Source of the DNA: Ignavibacteriales bacterium UBA1304
GTDB lineage: Bacteria > Bacteroidota > Ignavibacteria > Ignavibacteriales > Ignavibacteriaceae
Direction of reading: 5' to 3'
Length of the DNA: 16,747 nt
NCBI GenBank assembly: GCA_002307295.1
Contig: DBTY01000050.1
Coordinates: 1 to 16,747 of the forward strand
Numbering within the stretch: position 1 is the stretch's first letter; the number at the start of each line of letters is the position of its first letter. This document shows, piece after piece, positions 7,902 to 15,061 of this stretch. Position numbers and translations under genes: made by a program. The notes beneath the pieces were generated by a model. That model did no database searches and was not told the DNA's origin. It was given only the letters and a program-made list of their open reading frames with translations.

Positions 7902-8878
7902 TAAAAACACAATTAAATAAAATTAGCAGTCCAATTAAAAATGAACTTGACGAATTTGCGTTGATATTTAAAAAATCGATGAAATCGCAAATAGGGCTGC
8001 TTGATCTTATTACTAACTTTATTATCAAACAAAAGGGGAAAAAAATAAGGCCTCTTCTTGTTCTGCTTTCTGCAAAAATATGCGGCGGAATAAATGAAAG
8101 AACATACCGGGGAGCGGTTTTGGTTGAAATGCTTCATACTGCAACGTTAGTGCATGACGATATTGTTGATAATGCAGATAAACGCAGAGGATTTCCGTCT
8201 ATTAATGCTATCTGGAAAAATAAAATTGCTGTTTTGATGGGAGACTATCTTCTTGCGCGCGGTTTAACAATAGCTTTGGAAGGGAAGGATTTCGACTTTC
8301 TTGCCAATATTACAGGCGCTGTAAAAAGAATGTCGGAAGGAGAATTACTTCAGATACAAAAAACACGCAAGCTTGATATTGATGAAGAAACGTATTTCCG
8401 CGTTATTGCCGATAAGACTGCTTCTCTGCTTGAAACCTGTTGTCAGATTGGCGCTATGAGCGCTTCTGAAAATGAAGAATATCATAAGAACATGCATGAA
8501 TTTGGCGCAAATCTCGGTATTGCTTTTCAGATTACAGACGATATTCTGGACTATGAAGGAAGCTCAAATATAATTGGCAAACCAGTAGGCGGAGATATTA
8601 GAGAGAAAAAAATCACGCTTCCTTTAATTTTTGCTCTAAAGAAAGTTTCGGCTGATGAAGGAGCTAAGATTAAAAAACTGATTAAGAATGTAGAAAAAAA
8701 GGGGAATGTAAACGAGGTAATTGATTTTGTGCATAAGCAGGGCGGAATTGATTATGCCAGAAAAGTAGCGGACGAATATATTCTTAAAGCTAAAAAATCC
8801 TTAGATATTTTCCCAGATTCTGAAACTAAAGAATCTTTAGTAAATCTTGTCGATTTTGTGGTAAAAAGAAAAAACTAA
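7898..8878 (+). CDS. ispB: Long-chain polyprenyl diphosphate synthase (trans-isoprenyl synthase)
   Basis: Enzymes of this family extend farnesyl or geranylgeranyl diphosphate with isopentenyl diphosphate, making the isoprenoid tail of menaquinone or ubiquinone. The 326-residue protein has KKIRP at 48-52, the first aspartate-rich motif DDIVD at 87-91 with following RRG, the second DDILD at 214-218 and GKPVGGD at 227-233. The residue five places before the first motif is Ala (TATLVHDD), and small residues there go with long products, so a quinone side chain is more likely than a C15 or C20 product. The start is TTG at 7898, overlapping the tatC stop. The assignment to ispB rather than hepT or sds types is by analogy. 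Its 3' end overlaps the opposite-strand stress-protein gene by four bases. Confidence 0.9.
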   Translation: MIKTQLNKISSPIKNELDEFALIFKKSMKSQIGLLDLITNFIIKQKGKKIRPLLVLLSAKICGGINERTYRGAVLVEMLHTATLVHDDIVDNADKRRGFPSINAIWKNKIAVLMGDYLLARGLTIALEGKDFDFLANITGAVKRMSEGELLQIQKTRKLDIDEETYFRVIADKTASLLETCCQIGAMSASENEEYHKNMHEFGANLGIAFQITDDILDYEGSSNIIGKPVGGDIREKKITLPLIFALKKVSADEGAKIKKLIKNVEKKGNVNEVIDFVHKQGGIDYARKVADEYILKAKKSLDIFPDSETKESLVNLVDFVVKRKN

Positions 8879-9354
8879 TTTTGTCTTTTTTTATAATCAA
8901 ATCCTTTCAGCGGATCCCTTAAAGTCAGAACCGGGCAGGGGGCTTTACGAACCACTTTTTCTGCTGTGCTTCCAAATAACATATGCTCTACTCCAGAGCT
9001 TCCATGCGAGGCTATTATAATCAAATCAACGCTTTCTTCTTTTGCCGTTTCTATTATTTCAATAAAGGGCTTGCCTGTTTTTATTATTGTTTTTACTTTT
9101 ATTTCAGGCGGCGCTTCTGAAGCCGCCAGTTTTTCTAACTCTTCTACAGCTCTTGGATAAATTTCATTATCAACCGATGGAAGGACAATCTGTCCCATGC
9201 TGAAATCAGGAGGGTATACGATTGGTTCAATTACATAGATAAGAATAATGGACGACTGAAACTGTTTGGCAAAAGATACCGCATATTTCAGTGAATTAAT
9301 GGAGTAGTCAGAAAAGTCAATCGGCGCTAAAATACTTTTTATTGTTAGTTCCAT
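8875..9354 (-). CDS. Universal stress protein (UspA family)
   Basis: The 159-residue single-domain protein has the Usp pattern: IKSILAPIDFSDYS at the first strand, VDLIIIASHGSSGVEHMLFGS near residue 120-140, and EKVVRKAPCPVLTL at the end. The ATP-site signature G-x2-G-x9-G-S/T is present as A-S-H-G then nine residues then G-S, the first Gly being Ala, which is common. This places it with the ATP-binding type. Such proteins are cytoplasmic and respond to starvation or respiratory stress. The ATG at 9354 has a strong purine-rich site (AGGAGAGGA) just upstream. It is the last gene of a three-gene minus-strand group, 20 bases after the cyclic-nucleotide-binding gene, and its TAG stop overlaps the prenyl synthase TAA on the other strand. 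Confidence 0.93.
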   Translation of the reverse strand: MELTIKSILAPIDFSDYSINSLKYAVSFAKQFQSSIILIYVIEPIVYPPDFSMGQIVLPSVDNEIYPRAVEELEKLAASEAPPEIKVKTIIKTGKPFIEIIETAKEESVDLIIIASHGSSGVEHMLFGSTAEKVVRKAPCPVLTLRDPLKGFDYKKRQN

Positions 9355-9374
9355 GATTAATCCTCTCCTAAATA

Positions 9375-9911
9375 TTAAATATTATTTTTTTGCTCCAGCA
9401 GAATTATATAGTCCTGAATGATTCTTCGTAAACGCATAGTAACAATTTTAACTATGCCGCGCAAAATGTTTATTCCCTGGTCAGGGTACTTTTCTACAAA
9501 GCCGTCAAAATCGGGTCTGAATATAACTCCAATTTTACAATCAACGACAGCTTTGGCCGAGCTTGATCTGTTATCTCCGTCAATCAATGCAAGGTCTCCA
9601 AAAACGTCTCCGGCATAAAGGTTGGCCAAAATTACCTTTTGTCCTTTGTCGGTAGTTCTTTCAATTACAACCTCGCCTTTTTGGATAATATATAAACCTA
9701 ATCCCGGATCGTTTTGTAAGAAGATATACTCGCCATTAATGTAGCTTCTATCGTGAATAATACTGAGCAGCGAATCAATTTCAGTATCGTTGAGATCGGC
9801 AAAAGGAGTCATAGCGGAAAGAATTTCTCTAAATTCGCTTTTGGGGGCGGGAACTTTAAAAATATTTGACCAGAAACCGCTATGTTTAATTTTGATTTTA
9901 TTTTCGGGCAT
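9375..9911 (-). CDS. Stand-alone cyclic-nucleotide-binding-domain protein
   Basis: The 178-residue protein consists mainly of one cNMP-binding beta-roll (about residues 28-150) with short extensions. The phosphate-binding cassette reads FGDLALIDGDNRSSSAKA at 104-121: the Gly and the phosphate-contacting Arg115 are kept, while the usual Glu is Asp106. Binding of cAMP or a related nucleotide is therefore plausible but not proven. After the roll comes one long helix (IVKIVTMRLRRIIQDYIILLEQK) and no helix-turn-helix, so it is not a Crp-type DNA-binding factor; it may act through partners. AAGGA precedes the ATG. It is 11 bases after the HisA-like gene and 20 before the stress-protein gene, so the three are likely co-transcribed and may share a signal. 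Confidence 0.88.
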   Translation of the reverse strand: MPENKIKIKHSGFWSNIFKVPAPKSEFREILSAMTPFADLNDTEIDSLLSIIHDRSYINGEYIFLQNDPGLGLYIIQKGEVVIERTTDKGQKVILANLYAGDVFGDLALIDGDNRSSSAKAVVDCKIGVIFRPDFDGFVEKYPDQGINILRGIVKIVTMRLRRIIQDYIILLEQKNNI

Positions 9912-9922
9912 TAGGCATCCTT

Positions 9923-10675
9923 TTAACTAAAAATTCCATTTTCGGCAACGCGCCAAAGTTTTTGGCACGGGAATCTGTTTTCGTATAAGGCTCTTCCGAT
10001 GATAACGGAATCTACGCCAAAGGGAATTAGATTTTTTATATCCATAAGCTCGTCCTTGTTTCTTACTCCGCCTGAGAGGGTCACTCTCGCTTTACTAATT
10101 TCCGCAATTTTTCTCGATAAATCAAGGTTAGGCCCGGTCATCATCCCGTTTCGCAGAATATCCGTAACAATAAAACGTTCTACGCCAAATTCTTTCATCT
10201 CCTTGGCGAAATCGAAAGGAGAAATTCCGGTTTTGCAACTTCTGCCTCTAACTATCAGCTCATTCTCTACAACGTCCATAGAGATTACAATTTTTTTAGG
10301 GCCGAAGTGATTAAAAACTTTTTCAAATTCTTTTTTATTTTCTATGGCCATAGTGCTTATGGTTATTCTTGACACGCCTAAGTCTACGACTTCCTTAGCA
10401 TGCTCAAGCGAGCGGATGCCTCCAGAAAACTCAACCGGGATAATTACAGAAGAGCAGATATCGCGGATAATATGAAAATTCTTTTGCGAATTATCGTGGG
10501 CTCCGTCAAAATCCACTACGTGCAGGCACTTTGCATTTTCAGCGCGCCAGATTTTGGCCATCTCAACCGGGTCGTTTCCATACGCCCCGCAGTTAAGTTC
10601 AGGAATACCGCGTACAATTCTGACCGTTTTACCGTCTTTAATATCAATAGAAGGAATCACTAACAAATTATTCAT
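9923..10675 (-). CDS. hisA: HisA-family TIM-barrel protein (phosphoribosylformimino-AICAR-P isomerase or a diverged paralogue)
   Basis: HisA performs the Amadori-type isomerisation of ProFAR in histidine synthesis. The 250-residue protein has the HisA layout: IPSIDIKDGKTVRIVRG with catalytic Asp11, HVVDFDGA at 52-59, SGGIRS at 84-89, ISMDV with the second catalytic Asp134, TDI at 171-173, TLSGGVRN near 199-206 and VIIGRALYE at 224-232. The tail NRFPCQKLWRVAENG resembles Chlorobium HisA, from memory. Three positions differ from typical HisA: the loop 'TDISRDG' is TDILRNG here (Asn176), the substrate-stacking GW is RGR (Arg145), and GGGIR is SGGIR. No other his gene is near. It could be an active HisA with tolerated changes or a paralogue with another sugar-phosphate substrate. 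AGGGA lies before the ATG. Confidence 0.75.
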   Translation of the reverse strand: MNNLLVIPSIDIKDGKTVRIVRGIPELNCGAYGNDPVEMAKIWRAENAKCLHVVDFDGAHDNSQKNFHIIRDICSSVIIPVEFSGGIRSLEHAKEVVDLGVSRITISTMAIENKKEFEKVFNHFGPKKIVISMDVVENELIVRGRSCKTGISPFDFAKEMKEFGVERFIVTDILRNGMMTGPNLDLSRKIAEISKARVTLSGGVRNKDELMDIKNLIPFGVDSVIIGRALYENRFPCQKLWRVAENGIFS

Positions 10676-11302
10676 TTACATTTCCCTAATGGCGTTTTTT
10701 ATTACGTCTTTATAAGTCTTACTTTGAACTCTTACGTTCTAATCTGCTTTCGGAATACAAAATTACTTTTTGCAAATTTTATATAAAGTTCAATAGTCAA
10801 AAAATAAATAAATGAACAGATAAAAAAAAGAAAACCAATAATATATTTTGATTAATAAACCAGAAAACGCATTACACTAAAATAACTAAAAGACGGGTAG
10901 TAAAGGAGAGAAAATTAATTATATCTATATCTTTGAATCATCTCGACAATAGTATATACCGTTGCGGAGGATTCTACAGGTACGGACAAATATTTATCAA
11001 GCGCAGTTTATAGGAATAAGTTTTCAGTAGAGCCCCAGTAGAGAAATATTTTAGGCGCATCTTTGTGCGTTCTATAAAAACCTTGGGTTGAAATTTATTT
11101 AAAATACTATTACATTAATTTTAATTATTTAATACAGACTAAAACTATTCAACTACTAAAGGGGAATAGTAATTCTATTATTATTATATAAAAATAGGCG
11201 TATAGTTGAAACTGTAACAATTTTTCGGGGGGATGGCGTATAGGGTTCAACTTTATCAGCCGATTGAAGAAAATATACAATAACGATACTTCAAAGGATG
11301 CA
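10676..11302. other. 627-base stretch without a convincing gene
   Basis: This lies between the start of the minus-strand HisA-like gene and the plus-strand amidohydrolase gene, so promoters for both must be here. Most of it is very AT-rich; the part at about 10900-11070 is less so. Short open frames occur on both strands in that part but are broken by stops. On the minus strand, 24 codons ending at a TAA near 11006 are followed by 30 codons to the TAA near 10915. On the plus strand, about 34 open codons follow 10937. None has a start with a ribosome site and none is recognised. Also seen are CAGTAGAG at 11025-11032 and 11036-11043, and a 7-base inverted repeat, ACTATTC 11144-11150 with GAATAGT 11164-11170. 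On the minus strand, TTGACT (10800-10795) and TAATTTTG (10765-10758) could belong to a promoter for the HisA-like gene, but their spacing is poor. A decayed gene or small RNA is possible. Confidence 0.5.
11197..11243 (+). repeat. Short direct repeat GGCGTATAG upstream of the amidohydrolase gene
   Basis: GGCGTATAG occurs at 11197-11205 and again at 11235-11243, start to start 38 bases apart. Each is followed shortly by part of a small inverted pair, GTTGAA after the first and TTCAAC after the second. The set ends about 60 bases before the ATG at 11303. It could be an operator, a leader hairpin or chance. Confidence 0.4.
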
Positions 11303-12556
11303 ATGAAACTTAAAATTACTTTAATTATTATTTTACTGACGTATAGCTTAGTCAATGCTCAGATAGTGGCGATTAAAGCTGGAAAGATAATTGAACCGTC
11401 AACTGAAAAAGTATATGATAACCAAATTATTCTTATTGAAAATGGAAAAATAAAAGAATATGGCGCGGATATTGCCATTCCCGAAGGAGCCAAGATTATT
11501 GATCTTTCAAAATCTACTGTTCTGCCTGGACTTATTGATGCGCACACGCACATTTGCGCTAAAGTCAGCATTTTAGCCGATCAATTAGGGATCGATTTTT
11601 TAGATTTAGTGTTGCTTAACCCAGATGGATATCTGGCAATTCAGGGATCGGTATACGCAAAACAAATGCTAGAGGCTGGATTTACTACTATTCGCGAAGC
11701 TGGCAATTCTGGCAAATATGTAGATGTAGACGTAAAAAGAGCTATAAATGAGGGCTTAATTGTTGGACCAAATATTTATGCGGCTGGAAGAATTATAGCT
11801 CCTTTTGGCGGACAATTTAGGACCAACGCAGACAAACAATATATTGTTAACAACGAGTATTTTTATGCCGATACTTACGATGAACTAAAAAAAGCAATTC
11901 GTGAAAATATTTTTTATGGCAGCGATGTAATTAAAATTGTTGTAGATTCTAAACAATACAAATATTCTTCAGATGATATTTCGTTTATTGTAAATGAAGC
12001 AAATAGAGCCAAACTAAAGGTTATGGCGCATTGTCAAACGCTTGAAGGAGCTTATAACGCCGCGCTTGGGGGCGTCGCTTCTATTGAACATGGCTGGACT
12101 TTACCGGATAGTATTTTATCCATTATGAAACAAAAAAATATTACTTTAGTTAGTACTGATTTTCCGGTTAATGTTCTTAAAGCATTTGGCAGTAACGATG
12201 AGTACGCTAAAAAATTCCATAACAAATTAATCGAACGATTGAAGAGAGCTTATAAAAGCGGAGTGAAAATTGCTTTTGGCAGCGATATCATGGTTGATAT
12301 AGATAACGAAACCAGAGGCGAAGTTGCTCTTAGTTATATTGACAGCTTTGTTGAAGCTGGAATACAAACCATGGATATTATTAAAATTATGACTGTTAGC
12401 CCCGCAGAACTACTAGGAATTAGTAATATTAGGGGCGCAATTGCCAAGGGCATGTGCGCAGATCTAATAGCCGTAGATGGAAATCCGTTTGAAGACATTC
12501 AAAAATTGAAAAATATTTCATTTGTCATGAAAAGCGGCATAGTTTATAAAAAGTAA
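11303..12556 (+). CDS. Exported metal-dependent amidohydrolase (imidazolonepropionase/prolidase-like)
   Basis: Amidohydrolase-superfamily enzymes use one or two metal ions to hydrolyse amide or ester bonds. With the ATG at 11303 (AAAGGA at 11293-11298) the protein is 417 residues and begins with a signal peptide, MKLKITLIIILLTYSLVNA, cleaved before Gln20. A TTG at 11264 would put 13 polar residues before it and is unlikely. Metal ligands are all visible: His81 and His83 in LIDAHTHICA, the likely carboxylated Lys211 in VIKIVVDS, His243 in MAHCQ, His263 in IEHGW and Asp328 in FGSDI. Family features LPGLIDA, GFTTIREAG and ADLIAVDGNP are present. Exported relatives include dipeptidases and prolidase-like enzymes, so a periplasmic peptide or amide substrate is a reasonable guess, but none can be read from the sequence. 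It ends 153 bases before the convergent nitroreductase-like gene. Confidence 0.9.
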   Translation: MKLKITLIIILLTYSLVNAQIVAIKAGKIIEPSTEKVYDNQIILIENGKIKEYGADIAIPEGAKIIDLSKSTVLPGLIDAHTHICAKVSILADQLGIDFLDLVLLNPDGYLAIQGSVYAKQMLEAGFTTIREAGNSGKYVDVDVKRAINEGLIVGPNIYAAGRIIAPFGGQFRTNADKQYIVNNEYFYADTYDELKKAIRENIFYGSDVIKIVVDSKQYKYSSDDISFIVNEANRAKLKVMAHCQTLEGAYNAALGGVASIEHGWTLPDSILSIMKQKNITLVSTDFPVNVLKAFGSNDEYAKKFHNKLIERLKRAYKSGVKIAFGSDIMVDIDNETRGEVALSYIDSFVEAGIQTMDIIKIMTVSPAELLGISNIRGAIAKGMCADLIAVDGNPFEDIQKLKNISFVMKSGIVYKK

Positions 12557-12709
12557 ATTGTTATTTATTTCGCTAAGTAAAAAACGAAGGGAAACTTAAT
12601 TTAGAAATATGAAGCTTTGCTTAATACGCAAGAAACTAGCGCAAATAACGAAGAATTTCATCAACAGACGCTAAGTGACTAAAAGAAAAGATTACTAAGC
12701 GCTATGTTT

Positions 12710-13795
12710 TTACTTAAACGTTGTAAAGCTTTCTACAGGCCGGCGAACGCTTACAGGATCAGGGTAATCTTTTACGTAACCAATGCGCGCTACAAAATGT
12801 ATTGTCCCTTTGTAATCTAAAAAAGAATTCGCTTCGCTTTCATAATTCTTTTCCTCAATCATCTGGTTCATAGGCTGAAAACCAAGGCTCAATTTGCGGC
12901 ATTTTAGGTTTACTCTTTGATATAGCCTGCCGGAATTTATCCATGCTTCTATATCGTTTTTAGGCTGAGTAATAATAATCCAACCGGCGCAGTTTTCCGC
13001 CTGCATTTGAGTTTTTTCAATGGCTTTATTAACAAACGATTCTTTTTTAGAATCTTCCGGATTAAAAAAGTTTCTTACAACAAAACCGCTTAATCCATTT
13101 AAATCAAGTCCGGAAGTAGTTAATCCGTCCCGTTTTTCTTTTACGTCTCTATTAGAGAATCTGAACCACTTAGCCAGTTCGTCCTGCGCTTCTTTGTTCT
13201 TAGCCTGCTGCGCATAGCTATTGATAGTATTCTTTTTTACGTATTTGCCGTTTATGAATGACGACGGAGCGTAATGGATATTTTCCGGAGCTGATTTGAT
13301 CAAAGCTTCCAGATCATTTCCTTTTATTTCCGTTGTATCAAATGCAGTATGAAGAGTGCGGCGTTTTTCAATATCTGAAATCTGGAAGTCAGTTTTTTTA
13401 CATTTACTTAGCTTAATTGTTGCAGTTGGGATATTTTTATCCGTAACAGCATTATTAATTCTAATTTCTGTATTATATCCATAGCTGCCTGCGGCAAGAT
13501 TCAGGTTCTCTATAAACGCTCCAATTGAAATATAAAACTCCCGTTCTTTGGGGTCTATTACGTTTAACTTTCTTAGAGAGTCGGTAAAGACAAGTATTGA
13601 ATCTTCCTTGTATACTTCAACGCGCCATGGCTGGGAGTTATGAGAGCTTCCGGAGAGAGAAGCATAATACAGAATATTATACATATCTCCCTTATTAGTT
13701 CTATCTGTTGTAAAATCGCTTCTATCGTAAGATGAGCAGGAGGATAAAAGTCCTGTTACAAAAAGGAGAGCGAAATAACTTTTTAATTTATTCAT
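12710..13795 (-). CDS. Nitroreductase-family (Acg-like) protein with a lipoprotein signal
   Basis: The 361-residue product starts MNKLKSYFALLFVTGLLSSC, a lipoprotein signal with the lipidated Cys at residue 20. The body resembles the Acg-type nitroreductase group. ASLSGSSHNSQPWRVEV at about 45-61 matches the family's FMN-binding opening, DPKEREFYISIGAFIENLNLAA near 81-102 the central helix, and SGRLYQRVNLKCRKLSLGFQPMNQM the C-terminal part. Most nitroreductases are cytoplasmic, and the cofactor would have to be available outside the inner membrane, so an exported member is unusual. FMN binding is inferred, not seen directly. The start lies four bases past the stop of the outer-membrane protein gene, so the two are co-transcribed. 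Possible roles are quinone or nitro-compound reduction, or flavin binding without catalysis. Confidence 0.75.
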   Translation of the reverse strand: MNKLKSYFALLFVTGLLSSCSSYDRSDFTTDRTNKGDMYNILYYASLSGSSHNSQPWRVEVYKEDSILVFTDSLRKLNVIDPKEREFYISIGAFIENLNLAAGSYGYNTEIRINNAVTDKNIPTATIKLSKCKKTDFQISDIEKRRTLHTAFDTTEIKGNDLEALIKSAPENIHYAPSSFINGKYVKKNTINSYAQQAKNKEAQDELAKWFRFSNRDVKEKRDGLTTSGLDLNGLSGFVVRNFFNPEDSKKESFVNKAIEKTQMQAENCAGWIIITQPKNDIEAWINSGRLYQRVNLKCRKLSLGFQPMNQMIEEKNYESEANSFLDYKGTIHFVARIGYVKDYPDPVSVRRPVESFTTFK

Positions 13796-13799
13796 AGTT

Positions 13800-14402
13800 C
13801 TATATACTCCAAAGTCTAAATCCTAAACGTAAAACAAGAGAAAGATCGGTTGTTGGTATGCGGTAAACGGTTGAGCCGAAATTAGCTTCTTTCTCTTTTC
13901 TCAAATAAATATGCGCGCCGGGCTGAACATAAAAATAATCGCCTATAAAGTATTGATAGCTTATTCCGCCGCCAAAATCAGCGCTATGAATATCCTTTTT
14001 AATTCCAGTCGCTTTTTGCTCGATAGAAAACGTATGGCTCTCAAGATAAGTATAAATTTCAAGGCCTTTCCAGACATTATAACCCAGAAAAATACCAGGA
14101 GAAGTTTTGTAATATCTTTTGAAATCTGAGGAGGAATTTTTCAATCCCGCCGGTTCTGCATTATAAGTCCCGCCGTTAATAACGCTTAAACGCAATCTGA
14201 ATTGATTGTAACGGTAACCTATGCCAAAATGATATCCGCCAGTAATAAACATCGGAACGAGGCTTTCAATTTCAAAAGCCTGGCTTATTTCATAAGGAGA
14301 AACTTTTATTTCGTTTGCAGCTTTACTAACAGAATCCGTCTGCCCTTGTATATTTATTGAGAGCAGGTAAAACAGAGCAATTAACATAATCATATTTTTC
14401 AT
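13800..14402 (-). CDS. Small outer-membrane beta-barrel protein
   Basis: The ATG at 14402 gives a 200-residue product with a signal peptide (MKNMIMLIALFYLLSINIQG, cleaved before QTDS). An upstream ATG at 14468 in the same frame would add 22 residues that bury the signal and is rejected. The mature protein is a run of short amphipathic strands with Tyr and Gly at turns (ITGGYHFGIGYRYNQF, PGIFLGYNVWKGLEIYTYLES, FGGGISYQYFIGDYFYVQPG) and a last strand LSLVLRLGFRLWSI, typical of small barrels with perhaps eight to ten strands. No specific family is recognised. It lies 80 bases after the regulator gene and four bases before the lipoprotein-nitroreductase gene, which suggests a joint envelope function. 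Confidence 0.7.
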   Translation of the reverse strand: MKNMIMLIALFYLLSINIQGQTDSVSKAANEIKVSPYEISQAFEIESLVPMFITGGYHFGIGYRYNQFRLRLSVINGGTYNAEPAGLKNSSSDFKRYYKTSPGIFLGYNVWKGLEIYTYLESHTFSIEQKATGIKKDIHSADFGGGISYQYFIGDYFYVQPGAHIYLRKEKEANFGSTVYRIPTTDLSLVLRLGFRLWSI

Positions 14403-14414
14403 AGTATAATATCC

Positions 14415-14438
14415 AATTTTATTTTGTGATATAAAATT
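14415..14438. promoter_or_regulatory. Perfect 8-base inverted repeat upstream of the barrel gene
   Basis: AATTTTAT at 14415-14422 and ATAAAATT at 14431-14438 are exact reverse complements around an 8-base spacer, TTTGTGAT. The site is 12 bases before the barrel start codon and after the regulator stop. Its symmetry would fit a dimeric Crp/Fnr-type operator or a leader hairpin. It is AT-only in its arms, so chance is a real alternative. Confidence 0.3.
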
Positions 14439-14482
14439 AGATAGAATAAACCAAAAACCACTCCGCATTTGTTACCAAATTA

Positions 14483-15061
14483 CTATAGGGCTATTTCCTT
14501 TCTGATTCTGCTTAGCGATTTTGGCGCTACGCCAAGAAAATTTGCAATATGGTAAAGCGGTATTTTCTGAAAAACATCAGGATATTTCTCTAATAATTTT
14601 ATATATCGTTGGCTTGCGGTTAACGTTTGCAAATCAATTGAGCTCTGGGCTATTATTATAAAAGCCTGCTCGACTAATATTCTTCCAATTCTTTCAAATT
14701 TTGGAATTTGGTCATATAACAATGAAAGATTCGTATCGCTAATAATAATTAGCTCCGTATCCTGTAGAGCTTTAATATTAAGGTTTGAGGCTGTTTTACA
14801 TAAACGGCTGTAATTATCCGCGACAAATTCGCCGGTAAAAGCAAAATCTGTCGTTATTTCTTTACCGTTTTCCATTAATGTAAAATATATTAGCGAACCA
14901 TAGTTAATAAAAGCAACATATCCGCAAACGCAGCCTTCTTTAAGCAGAAATTCGTTTTTCTGTAGAATGCGTATTTCCGTATACTCAAAAAATTTAAGCC
15001 ATTCGGCTTCGTTTAACTCAACAATAGATCCAATAGTTTTTTTTATTATGTCAGTATTCAT
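14483..15061 (-). CDS. Crp/Fnr-family transcriptional regulator (Bacteroidota type)
   Basis: The 192-residue protein has an N-terminal cNMP-binding-like roll at about 20-110 (ILQKNEFLLKEGCVCGYVAFINYGSLIYF) and a linking helix. A C-terminal helix-turn-helix follows at about 168-190 (IPLYHIANFLGVAPKSLSRIRKEI), the usual short form in Bacteroidota. The phosphate-binding cassette residues of true cAMP binders (FGELA...RSA) are absent in the corresponding GEFVADNYSRL region, so it probably senses something else or needs no nucleotide. Two cysteines (44 and 46) lie in the roll, but there is no Fnr-type cluster of four. It is the first of three minus-strand genes, followed after 80 bases by the barrel and lipoprotein-nitroreductase genes that it likely controls. 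The sensor kinase gene starts 185 bases away on the other strand. Confidence 0.85.
   Translation of the reverse strand: MNTDIIKKTIGSIVELNEAEWLKFFEYTEIRILQKNEFLLKEGCVCGYVAFINYGSLIYFTLMENGKEITTDFAFTGEFVADNYSRLCKTASNLNIKALQDTELIIISDTNLSLLYDQIPKFERIGRILVEQAFIIIAQSSIDLQTLTASQRYIKLLEKYPDVFQKIPLYHIANFLGVAPKSLSRIRKEIAL

Noticed and set aside
9999..10663. Two plus-strand open frames (10 and 9 kDa range) opposite the HisA-like gene
   Set aside because: They are antisense to a clear TIM-barrel gene, lack domains and ribosome sites, and have compositions expected of shadow frames.
11264..11302. TTG start for the amidohydrolase at 11264
   Set aside because: It would put 13 polar residues ahead of a good signal peptide, and the ATG at 11303 has a ribosome site.
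11149..11355. Minus-strand frame of 68 codons across the amidohydrolase start
   Set aside because: Hydrophobic by virtue of being antisense to the signal peptide; no start context or homology recognised.
12557..12709. Possible terminator or repeat (CGCTAAGT at 12571 and 12669) between convergent genes
   Set aside because: No stable hairpin with a T-run is visible and an 8-base repeat is weak evidence.
13020..13217. Plus-strand frame of 65 codons inside the nitroreductase-like gene
   Set aside because: Shadow of the minus-strand gene; no supporting motif.
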